Below, piece by piece: positions 1-5,746 of a DNA stretch of 5,750 nucleotides. The notes under the pieces are model-generated. The model saw only the letters and a program-made list of their open reading frames with translations. It had not been told where the DNA came from and ran no database searches. The stretch's first letter is position 1; each line of letters opens with the position of its first letter. The DNA comes from Actinomycetota bacterium (GTDB lineage: Bacteria > Actinomycetota > Thermoleophilia > Gaiellales > Gaiellaceae), in contig JACCRW010000076.1 of NCBI GenBank assembly GCA_013813345.1, positions 1 through 5,750 of the forward strand. Direction: 5' to 3'. A program made the position numbers and the translations under genes.

Positions 1-744
1 CTGACGCCCTACCGGCCGGCGTTCGACATCACCGGCGCCGACATCTTCCCGATCGCCTATCCGCCCGGCGAGCATTCCGACCTCGGCAACCGTGACCTCA
101 GCGTCGTCGGCGACGTGACGAAGAAGATGGTGCGAGCGGCCGGCGCCAAGCCGGTGTGGACGACGCTCCAGATCGCCTGGAGCGGCACGATCACGTCGGC
201 ACGCAAGCCGAACGTCGTGCCTCGCTTCCCCACGCTGCACGAGCTCCGCTTCATGGCCTATCAGGCGATCGCCTGCGGCGCGCGGGGGCTGATGTTCTTC
301 GGCGGCCATCTGACGCAGGCATCCCGCCCGGTCGATGCGCGCGCAGGCTGGAACTGGACGTTCTGGGAGCTGGTGCTGCGGCCGTTGCTCCAGGAGCTCT
401 CGTCGACCGCAGTCGCGCCTGCGCTCGTCGCGACCGACGGGCCGACCGTCAAGGCGTCGGCTCAGGATTTCGACCTCGTCACCCGGCGCGACGGGCGCTT
501 CCTCTACGTGATCGCGGCCCGCCGGGGCGGCGCGACCTCGCGAGTCGGGTTCACCGGCCTGCCGAGGAAGCTCGACGGCTCGCCGCTTCGTGGAGGCCAG
601 GTTCTCTTCGAGTACGTCCAGGAGCCGCCGCCGCCTCCGATCGGCGCCGGGCGGCAGGTGTTCCGATCGGTGAGCGTGACGAGCGGCGGCTTCCGCGACT
701 GGTTCGGCCCCCACGACGTCCACGTCTACCGCTTCGGTCTGTAG
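1..744 (+). CDS. Glycoside-hydrolase-like TIM-barrel protein, C-terminal part (5' end outside window)
   Basis: The reading frame is open from base 1 and ends at TAG 742-744, giving 247 residues of a longer protein, so the true start lies to the left. Seen: in window residue numbers, a strand-like stretch DITGADIFPI (9-18), then KPVWTTLQIAW (50-60), then PTLHELRFMAYQAIACGARGLMFF (77-100). This order, with a helix carrying ExRxMAYQAI before a strand GARGLMFF, is what the last strands of a (beta/alpha)8 glycoside-hydrolase barrel look like. From about residue 140 the protein is beta-rich (FDLVTRRDGRFLYVIAA, 158-174) and probably forms a C-terminal beta-sandwich, with a proline run near 206-210. 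Family knowledge: GH42-like and related proteins have this barrel-plus-sandwich layout. The substrate and exact GH family cannot be assigned without the N-terminal part, and the catalytic acids are not identified. An internal ATG at 115 is not the start, because homology-like sequence continues upstream of it. Confidence 0.7.
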   Translation: MTPYRPAFDITGADIFPIAYPPGEHSDLGNRDLSVVGDVTKKMVRAAGAKPVWTTLQIAWSGTITSARKPNVVPRFPTLHELRFMAYQAIACGARGLMFFGGHLTQASRPVDARAGWNWTFWELVLRPLLQELSSTAVAPALVATDGPTVKASAQDFDLVTRRDGRFLYVIAARRGGATSRVGFTGLPRKLDGSPLRGGQVLFEYVQEPPPPPIGAGRQVFRSVSVTSGGFRDWFGPHDVHVYRFGL

Positions 745-746
745 GG

Positions 747-1295
747 CTAGGGTCCCTGCGGCGGGCGCTCGGCGATCTCGCTCCAGAACCGGACGAACGC
801 CTCCTCGCTGAGAAGTCCCAGCCGCAGGGTCGCGCGCGAGTAGGCGATCTCCTCGGGATCGTGGTCGGCGAGATGGGCGTCGACCGCGGTGAATCTGGCG
901 AGCCGCGCCCGATGAGCGGCCTCCTGCACGCGCGCCTGCGCGGCGACCTCGTCGGGCGAGACGAACTGGCCGAAATAGAGCTTCAGCAGCGCGAGATCGC
1001 GAATCTGCGGCGGCTCGACGGTCGGCTCTCGCAGCCAGCGCCGCAACGCTTCGAGCCCGTCGTCCGTGAGCGAGTACGTCCGGCGGCGCCGGCCGGTCGG
1101 CTCCTGCTGTTGCTCGAGCAAGCCGGCCTCGGCGAGGCGGGCCGGCTCGGAGTAGAGCTGTGAGTGCGGGAACGTCCAGAAGTTGCCGATCGACTCCCCG
1201 ACCCAGCGCTTCAGGTCGTAGGGCGTCGCGCCGCCGGCACGGCCGACGAGGCCGAGCACGAGATACGAGACCGAGGTGAGGGCGATCGGCGTCAT
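747..1295 (-). CDS. PadR-family transcriptional regulator
   Basis: A 182-residue protein. The N-terminal PadR winged helix covers about residues 1-90: a first helix TSVSYLVLGLV, a recognition-helix region PHSQLYSEPARLAEAGLL (43-60), and a wing with GRRRRTYSLTDDGLEALRRWL (68-88). Residues about 95-172 are helical and match the C-terminal dimerisation domain common in long PadR proteins (the Vir_act_alpha_C type). The ATG at 1295 is preferred because it puts the protein start where PadR proteins normally begin; an in-frame TTG at 1328 would add 11 residues unlike the family. Only GAGG directly next to the ATG resembles a ribosome binding site, and a TAGATT 8 bases upstream could be a -10 box, so the mRNA may have little or no leader. 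The gene is divergent from the MMPL exporter, so repression of itself and of the pump by a small-molecule ligand is the likely role (inference). Its stop lies 2 bases from the stop of the convergent left-hand gene. Confidence 0.92.
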   Translation of the reverse strand: MTPIALTSVSYLVLGLVGRAGGATPYDLKRWVGESIGNFWTFPHSQLYSEPARLAEAGLLEQQQEPTGRRRRTYSLTDDGLEALRRWLREPTVEPPQIRDLALLKLYFGQFVSPDEVAAQARVQEAAHRARLARFTAVDAHLADHDPEEIAYSRATLRLGLLSEEAFVRFWSEIAERPPQGP

Positions 1296-1399
1296 CCTCG
1301 GCAAATCTAGTCGTAGAGCCGTTCCCAAGATATCTATTACGGATGGTCTGAAATAGGTTATCCTCGGCCGCGGGAAACGACTGAAGGAGCGAGCAAGCC
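1296..1399. promoter_or_regulatory. Divergent padR-type/MMPL intergenic promoter region with imperfect operator-like dyad
   Basis: This 104-base gap separates the PadR gene from the MMPL gene and contains an AT-rich island (about 1327-1362) in otherwise GC-rich DNA. The island holds a perfect 8-bp palindrome, AGATATCT (1328-1335). It also holds an imperfect inverted repeat: GATATCTATT (1329-1338) faces AATAGGTTATC (1352-1362), with CTATT/AATAG as matching inner arms 13 bases apart and GATA/TATC as matching outer ends. Possible forward -10 boxes are TAGGTT (1354-1359) and TATCCT (1359-1364), inside the right arm, but no good -35 is visible. A PadR dimer bound here would block MMPL transcription and could also act on its own gene. 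The dyad is visible; the binding is inferred from the gene arrangement. Confidence 0.45.
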
Positions 1400-3604
1400 A
1401 TGAGCGATCGTGGTCTCACCGAGCGAGCGGCACGCGCGAGCAGCCGACATCCCTGGCGGGTGCTCGTGATCTGGCTCGTCGTCCTCGTCGCGGCCGTCGG
1501 CACGATCGGGACATTCCTCGAGAGCGCGCTCGAGGGGGAGATCGGGATCACGAGCGAGACCGAGTCGAAGCGGGCCGAGAGCCTGCTGGCCGAAGGATTC
1601 CCCCCGCCGCCGCCCGAGCAGGACGTGACCGAGGTCGTCGTGATCCGCTCGGAGACCGGCTCGGTCGACGACGCCCCCTTCGAGCAGCGCGTTCGGCGAC
1701 TCGACGCCGCGCTTCGCGAGGCAGGCGCGACGAACCTGATCGGCTTCTACGAGAGCGGGGAGGAGCAGCTCGTCTCCGCCGACCGCGACGCGACGGAGTT
1801 GCTCGTCGGCCTCGGCGCCGACCCGGACGAGGAGACGGTCGAGCCGCTGGTCGCGCTGGTGCAGGCCCTGGACGAGGAGCCCGGGATCGCGGCTGCGATG
1901 ACCGGCGAGTGGACGTCCGACGCCGATTTCGGGCAGCTCTCGCAGGACGATCTGCGGACGGGCGAGCTCTTCTTCGGTGGGCCGGCCGCGCTGGTCATCC
2001 TGCTGCTCGTCTTCGGCGCCGTCGTCGCCGGCGTCGTGCCGCTCGTGATCGCGATCGTCTCGATCATGGTCGCCCTCGCCCTAACCGCGCTCGTGGGGCA
2101 GGTGTTCCCGCTCTCGGTCTTCACGATCAACATGCTCACCGGGATGGGGCTGGCGCTCGGGATCGACTACTCGCTGTTCGTCCTCTCGCGGTTCCGCGAG
2201 GAGCGCGCGGAAGGCAGGGAGAAGCTCGACGCGATCGCGACCTCCGCGTCGACCGCGAGCCGCGCGGTGCTCTTCAGTGGGATCGCCTTCGTGCTCGCGA
2301 TGATCGGGCTGCTGCTCGTCCCGAGCACGATCCTGCGCAGCCTGGCTGCGGGAGCGATCCTCGTCGGGATCGTCTCGATCGTCGCCGCGCTGACGCTCCT
2401 GCCGGCCGTTCTGAGTCTCCTCGGCGATCGGATCAATGCCCTCAAGATCCCGTTCTTCGGCCGCGCTGCCTCCGCCCCGTCAGAGAGTCGCTTCTGGTCG
2501 AGGATCGTCCGCGCCGTGATGCGCCGGCCGGCGTTGAGCCTCGCTCTCGCAACGGGCCTCCTCGTGGCCGCTGCCCTTCCCGCGCTCACGCTCGAGATCG
2601 GGTCGGCGGGGGCAAGCACGCTGCCCGATCGCTTCGAGTCGAAGCAGGGGTTCCTCCTCCTGAACGAGGAGTTCCCGAGTAGCGGCGTCGACCCGGTCGA
2701 GATCGCGATCGCCGGTGAAGCCGACTCGGCTGAGGTTCGCGCCGCGATCGAGCGGGTCGAAGCCGCGGCACGACGGCAGCCGATCTTCGGCGAGCCGGCG
2801 GTCGAGACGAACGAGGCGGGCAGCCTCGCGCGGTTGACCCTGCCGCTCGGCGGCGACGCGATCGCCGAGGACGCGACGAACGCGGTCCGCGAGCTACGCG
2901 CCGACGTTGTTCCGGCAGCGTTCGCCGGAGTCGACGCCGAGGTGGCCGTCGGCGGTGCGACGGCGGAGGAGATCGACTACCACGACACGATGAACAACTG
3001 GCTGCCGCTCGTCCTCGCCTTCGTGCTCGGCCTCTCGTTCATCCTGCTCACGATCGCCTTCCGCTCGATCGTCATCGCCGCCAAGGCGATCGTGATGAAC
3101 CTGCTCTCGGTCGGCGCGGCCTACGGGCTGCTCGTGCTCGTCTTCGTCGAAGGGGTCGGCAACGAGCTCCTCGGCTTCGAGCAAGCCGATGCCGTCGAGG
3201 CGTGGGTGCCGATCTTCCTCTTCGCCGTTCTCTTCGGGCTCTCGATGGACTACCAGGTCTTCCTGCTCAGCCGGATCCGCGAGCGCTACAGCCAGACGGG
3301 CGACAACGACGCCGCGATCGCCTTCGGCGTGGGCTCGACGGCGCGGCTGATCACCGGAGCAGCCCTGATCATCATCGCGGTCTTCTGGGGCTTCGCGATG
3401 GGCGACCTGATCATGTTCCAGCAGATGGGGTTCGGGGTCGCCGTCGCGCTCTTGATCGACGCGACGATTGTCCGCTCGATACTCGTGCCTGCGGCCATGA
3501 AGCTGCTCGGCTCGCGCAACTGGTACCTCCCCTCCTGGCTCCACTGGCTCCCGGACGTCAACGTCGAGGGGACGGAGCCGCCTCAGCGCCGCGTGAAGAC
3601 GTAG
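1400..3604 (+). CDS. MMPL-family (RND superfamily) exporter, 12 transmembrane helices
   Basis: This 734-residue integral membrane protein would export lipids or other hydrophobic small molecules using the proton gradient. It has two repeats. TM1 (about 19-41) is followed by an outer loop (42-190) and TM2-TM6 (about 194-342). TM7 (about 379-400) is followed by a second loop (401-533) and TM8-TM12 (about 534-702). The MMPL signature Asp-Tyr pairs in the middle helices are both present: GIDYSLFVLSRFREE (254-268; D256, Y257) and GLSMDYQVFLLSRIRE (613-628; D617, Y618). In MmpL3-type pumps these pairs carry the proton relay, so the pump should be active. SRAVLFSGIAFVLAMIGLLL (287-306) and LLIDATIVRSILVPA (684-698) are further family motifs. 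There is no long C-terminal cytoplasmic tail, so it resembles the compact YdfJ/ActII-3 type rather than mycobacterial MmpL3. AAGGAG at 1384-1389 supports the ATG at 1400. The divergent PadR gene is the probable repressor. Substrate unknown. Confidence 0.95.
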   Translation: MSDRGLTERAARASSRHPWRVLVIWLVVLVAAVGTIGTFLESALEGEIGITSETESKRAESLLAEGFPPPPPEQDVTEVVVIRSETGSVDDAPFEQRVRRLDAALREAGATNLIGFYESGEEQLVSADRDATELLVGLGADPDEETVEPLVALVQALDEEPGIAAAMTGEWTSDADFGQLSQDDLRTGELFFGGPAALVILLLVFGAVVAGVVPLVIAIVSIMVALALTALVGQVFPLSVFTINMLTGMGLALGIDYSLFVLSRFREERAEGREKLDAIATSASTASRAVLFSGIAFVLAMIGLLLVPSTILRSLAAGAILVGIVSIVAALTLLPAVLSLLGDRINALKIPFFGRAASAPSESRFWSRIVRAVMRRPALSLALATGLLVAAALPALTLEIGSAGASTLPDRFESKQGFLLLNEEFPSSGVDPVEIAIAGEADSAEVRAAIERVEAAARRQPIFGEPAVETNEAGSLARLTLPLGGDAIAEDATNAVRELRADVVPAAFAGVDAEVAVGGATAEEIDYHDTMNNWLPLVLAFVLGLSFILLTIAFRSIVIAAKAIVMNLLSVGAAYGLLVLVFVEGVGNELLGFEQADAVEAWVPIFLFAVLFGLSMDYQVFLLSRIRERYSQTGDNDAAIAFGVGSTARLITGAALIIIAVFWGFAMGDLIMFQQMGFGVAVALLIDATIVRSILVPAAMKLLGSRNWYLPSWLHWLPDVNVEGTEPPQRRVKT

Positions 3605-4023
3605 TCGTTCGCCTTCGCCTGCATGTGGCAGGCGGCGCAGCCCGACTCGGGGAAGCCGATCTTCGTGAAGCGCGCGGTCGGGGAGGAGCGCGTGAACTCT
3701 TCCCAACGCCAGCCACCGTTCGCGCTGCCGCGGATCTTCCGCATCGTCGCGACGAGCGAGAGCCACTGCTTGCCGGGCGGGGTCGCGGTCTTGACGACGA
3801 TCGCCCCGAGCGGGTAGTTCGCGCCCGTCTTCCGCTTGCTCGCGTAGACCTGCTTCGTGCCCTGGTGCGCGGGCGAACCGCCGCGGATCGGCTTCGCGTT
3901 CAGCTTCGGCCACTTCGCGTAGCCGTTTACGTAGGCGGGGATCCCGTTCGCGTCGGTCCGGGCGCCGGCCGAGCCCGCGATCGTCAGGGCGAGGAGCGTC
4001 CCGAGGATGGCCGCCGCCCTCAT
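3583..4023 (-). CDS. Secreted cytochrome P460-like c-type haem protein
   Basis: A 146-residue protein with a signal peptide (residues 1 to about 21, MRAAAILGTLLALTIAGSAGA), so it acts outside the membrane. It carries one haem c site, CAACH (129-133), close to the C-terminus. Compared from memory with Nitrosomonas P460, the matching elements are a TG-x-x-YPxGxIVVK segment (66-78), an aromatic GGWRWEEF segment (103-110), and CAACH followed by K-x-ND-YVFTR (137-145). Lys78 sits where the family's unusual lysine-haem cross-link is found, so this may be a true P460 rather than only a cytochrome c'-beta relative. Family members oxidise hydroxylamine or bind nitric oxide; the substrate here is inferred. 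The protein stops just after VFTRR, shorter at the C-terminus than the nitrifier enzyme. The start overlaps the stop of the LuxR-type gene as ATGA, and no clear ribosome binding site precedes it, which suggests translational coupling. Its 3' end overlaps the convergent MMPL gene by 22 bp. Confidence 0.85.
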   Translation of the reverse strand: MRAAAILGTLLALTIAGSAGARTDANGIPAYVNGYAKWPKLNAKPIRGGSPAHQGTKQVYASKRKTGANYPLGAIVVKTATPPGKQWLSLVATMRKIRGSANGGWRWEEFTRSSPTARFTKIGFPESGCAACHMQAKANDYVFTRR

Positions 4024-4784
4024 TCGGGCATTGTCGCATCCAGCACGACTTCGTCCTCAGACGGTTCGCTCGTGACAAATGCGACCGCGGCCGCGACGCG
4101 ACTATGGACTCCGAGTCGGTGGTTGATGTTCTCGAGGTGCTTCCTCACGGTGTGCTCCGAGATCCAGAGCCGCTGCGCGATCTCGTCGTTACTGAGGCCG
4201 CGGCTGACCCAGCTCAGGATCTCGAGCTGTCGCCGGGTGAGCCCGAGCCGGGGCGGTTCGAGCGGGTAGCGCCAGTGATCGCGGGCCCGAACGAGGTGTG
4301 GCCGCAGGAGCTGGAGCAGCGTCCGCGACCGCAACTCGAAGCCTCGGCTCGAACGGTCGAAGAAGAAGAAGCGGGCGCGCCCGGAGGGCGAAGGCAGGTA
4401 GAGGCGCATGCTGTCCGCAGCTCCGAGAGGGCGGCAGATCTCGTGATAGACGGCAAGACGCGCGAACGCGCGGGGGGTCAGGAAGTCCGAGATCGCGACC
4501 GGGTAGGCGACCATGTTGCGATGGATGTTGTGCGTGGGGTCTTCGGGCCCACAGCCGGCGAGCGCCTCCGGTAGCCAGGGCGGCGCCGGCCGCGTCCCGA
4601 GCTCGTACGGGCCGAACGAGTCCCCCAAAGGACCTTCGCAGTAGCCGGTGGCCACGTCCGCGCCGACGAGAGCGCCGAGCCGCTCCAGCATGTCGAGCGG
4701 GAACGGATCCGCCGTCCGGTTCTGGCCGAGCGCCTCGACGAGCTCGAGCGCGACGGCCACATCAGCGGTTCTCAGGCCTTCCAT
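4020..4784 (-). CDS. LuxR-type (GerE HTH) transcriptional regulator with GAF-like N-terminal domain
   Basis: A 254-residue protein. The C-terminal LuxR/GerE four-helix DNA-binding domain is clear at about 181-237: LTRRQLEILSWVSRGLSNDEIAQRL, then the recognition helix SEHTVRKHLENINHRLGV, then SRVAAAV. Residues about 10-165 look like the GAF-like sensory region common in actinobacterial regulators of this kind. Its marks are YHEICRPLGAADSMRLYLP (113-131), FFFFDRSSRGFELRSR (139-154) and LLQLLRPHL (156-164). There is no receiver-domain phosphorylation motif and no autoinducer-binding signature, so the signal is unknown; cysteines at 49, 78 and 117 could be redox- or ligand-responsive, but that is speculation. 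The ATG at 4784 is chosen because a good promoter sits just before it. The stop codon overlaps the P460 start by 4 bases, so the regulator and the haem protein are probably made from one mRNA. It may control its own operon and the divergent secreted-protein gene. Confidence 0.9.
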   Translation of the reverse strand: MEGLRTADVAVALELVEALGQNRTADPFPLDMLERLGALVGADVATGYCEGPLGDSFGPYELGTRPAPPWLPEALAGCGPEDPTHNIHRNMVAYPVAISDFLTPRAFARLAVYHEICRPLGAADSMRLYLPSPSGRARFFFFDRSSRGFELRSRTLLQLLRPHLVRARDHWRYPLEPPRLGLTRRQLEILSWVSRGLSNDEIAQRLWISEHTVRKHLENINHRLGVHSRVAAAVAFVTSEPSEDEVVLDATMPE

Positions 4785-4793
4785 CTCAGATCA

Positions 4794-4822
4794 AAGATAC
4801 GACGATCCGCTGATGGCGCCAA
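4794..4822 (-). promoter_or_regulatory. Probable promoter of the LuxR-P460 unit, possibly leaderless
   Basis: Read on the minus strand, TTGGCG (4822-4817) is followed after exactly 17 bases by TATCTT (4799-4794). Each box matches 4 of 6 bases of the housekeeping sigma consensus. Only 9 bases separate the -10 box from the ATG at 4784, so transcription would start within a few bases of the start codon, as in leaderless actinobacterial mRNAs. This fits the lack of a good ribosome binding site there. A perfect 8-bp palindrome, TGGCGCCA (4814-4821), lies over the -35 box and could be an operator. No equally good forward promoter was found for the divergent gene at 4892. Confidence 0.5.
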
Positions 4823-4891
4823 CCGGCCGCGCGCGGGACGATCGAGCCACTGCCCGGCAGACAGGGCAACCCGGATGGAGAGGAGCTCGAC

Positions 4892-5383
4892 ATGCAGCAG
4901 GCTCGAAATCGATTCGGAGGGAGCGCGGCAATCGCAACGGCGATCGCAATCGCGGCCGTCACGGTGATCTCGACGGCGACGGCGTCCTCGAAGGAGACCG
5001 CAGCCGGCACGATCGCGGTGACCGAGCGCACGCTCGTTCTGAGCTACCGCGACGGCAACGACATCGTGCGGGAGCTTCAGGTGCGCCGGACGCTCACGGG
5101 CACGTTCTCCGGCACCGAGGTGTCTCTCGTCCACAACGTCACGCATCCCGATGGGAGCGCCGACCTGACGGTCGTCAGCTCGTGTAGCTGCACGGTCGAG
5201 GGGCGCACCGGCACGGTCACGTTCAGCGAACGCGCGACGGTCGATCTGGCCGGCGTCATCACCGTACGGCGGAAGATCATCGACGCGACCGGCGGCCTCG
5301 AAGGGCTCCGTGGGAGGCTCGAGGTCTCCGATCTGCTCGCCGCACCCGCTCAGGCATACACAGGTCGCTACGACCTCGACTGA
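4892..5383 (+). CDS. Small secreted beta-rich protein, possibly DUF3224-like
   Basis: A 163-residue protein with a positively charged start (QQARNR) and a hydrophobic segment at about 11-31 ending in alanines. This looks like a signal peptide, so the mature part (from about residue 33) is probably exported. The mature part is a run of short beta strands with the pattern LTGTFSGTEVSLV (68-80), GRTGTVTFSERATVD (104-118), then IIDATGGLEGLRGRLEV (129-145), ending YTGRYDLD. A central G-x-x-GTxxF strand, a late GTGGLxGLRG-type turn and a closing YxGxY strand recall DUF3224, a small beta-barrel family of unknown function; this is pattern recognition only. Cysteines 98 and 100 form a CSC motif in the middle, too close together for an ordinary structural disulfide and perhaps a metal or redox site. 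A strong ribosome binding site, GGAGAGGAG (4877-4885), sits 6 bases before the ATG. The gene is divergent from the LuxR-type gene and may share its control region. No function is known. Confidence 0.75.
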   Translation: MQQARNRFGGSAAIATAIAIAAVTVISTATASSKETAAGTIAVTERTLVLSYRDGNDIVRELQVRRTLTGTFSGTEVSLVHNVTHPDGSADLTVVSSCSCTVEGRTGTVTFSERATVDLAGVITVRRKIIDATGGLEGLRGRLEVSDLLAAPAQAYTGRYDLD

Positions 5384-5583
5384 CGCGAATCCGGTGTGGA
5401 CGACGCCGTCCGTGCGATGCCGGACGACCCGGCTGGAGCGAGATCCGGCGCGCGACCATGCGGTGCGTCGGCGGTCGGCGGTCTCGGGCTAGGCGAGAGC
5501 GCCTGTTGCTTGGCGGTGCCGAGCGGCACGATCCGCTCGTCGTCACCTGGAGCGGGCCGAGAATGCGATCGTCGATGCGCCCG
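5384..5583. other. Non-coding stretch with short GC hairpins
   Basis: I see no convincing gene here. The short reading frames on both strands are arginine- and proline-rich with no family-like pattern. Small stem-loops are present: CGTCCG/CGGACG (5407-5412 with 5421-5426), AGGCG-AGAG-CGCCT (5491-5504), and two mutually exclusive stems, GTGCC/GGCAC (5516-5520 with 5525-5529) and GAGCGG/CCGCTC (5521-5526 with 5533-5538). None is followed by a clean T run. Confidence 0.5.
5491..5511 (+). terminator. Weak candidate transcription terminator after the secreted-protein gene
   Basis: A perfect 5-bp stem with a 4-base loop (AGGCG-AGAG-CGCCT, 5491-5504) is followed by the moderately T-rich GTTGCTT (5505-5511). 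It lies 107 bases after the stop at 5383. The stem is short and the T run is broken, so this is only a candidate; high-GC bacteria often use such imperfect terminators. Confidence 0.2.
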
Positions 5584-5670
5584 TTTACCGCTTGTGGAGC
5601 CGAATTGGAAGTTTACGGGCTTGCTCGAGCCATGGCTTTACCGGCTTACGTGGTCGATCTTTACCGGCTT
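5584..5670 (+). repeat. Four spaced direct copies of TTTACCGGCTT, operator-like array
   Basis: Copies are at 5584-5593 (TTTACCGCTT, one G missing), 5612-5622 (TTTACGGGCTT, one change), 5637-5647 and 5660-5670 (both exactly TTTACCGGCTT). Start-to-start distances are 28, 25 and 23 bases, roughly two or more DNA helix turns. The bases after the core are also partly alike (for example GAGCC-ATGGC after copy 2 and GATCC-TGGC after copy 4), so the array may derive from a decayed 25-bp tandem repeat. The copies lie in all three forward frames, so they are not a coding repeat. They sit 70 to 165 bases before a ribosome binding site at the right edge, where activator or repressor sites are expected. 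No known regulator motif was recognised. Confidence 0.75.
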
Positions 5671-5739
5671 CATCGATCCTGGCGGCATCCCACCAGCCGA
5701 CCAGAGACAGTCGGCGCCGGGTGGCCCACCGCTCAACCG

Positions 5740-5746
5740 AAGGGAG
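5740..5746 (+). promoter_or_regulatory. Probable ribosome binding site of a gene starting just right of the window
   Basis: AAGGGAG lies 4 bases from the window end with no start codon yet seen. With a usual spacing of 5 to 9 bases, a start codon would fall at about 5752-5756. This makes the repeat array at 5584-5670 the likely control region of that unseen gene. Confidence 0.45.

Noticed and set aside
267..274. GCGATCGC resembles the HIP1 octamer of cyanobacteria
   Set aside because: The copies that fall in genes are in frame with Ala-Ile-Ala codons, and the gene content is actinobacterial rather than cyanobacterial, so codon choice explains most of them.
156..1163. A 335-codon forward reading frame across the left partial gene and the PadR gene
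   Set aside because: The product is Arg/Ala/Pro-rich without motifs and runs antisense to a clear PadR gene; it is a shadow of GC-rich coding DNA.
2894..4078. A 394-codon reverse reading frame opposite the MMPL end and through the P460 gene
   Set aside because: Its product is an Arg/Asp/Glu/His-rich low-complexity string with no family pattern, and it covers two well-supported genes in other frames. Long empty frames are common in GC-rich DNA.
5391..5406. The 16-base string CCGGTGTGGACGACGC at 5391-5406 also occurs at 151-166
   Set aside because: It is an isolated match with no flanking similarity. One copy is in the barrel protein (PVWTT) and the other in non-coding DNA. It is too short to be called a duplication or an attachment-site pair.
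5584..5670. The TTTACCGGCTT array as a CRISPR or as tandem promoter -35 boxes
   Set aside because: The repeats are too short and the spacers too short and partly alike for CRISPR, and no -10 box lies 16-18 bases after any copy.
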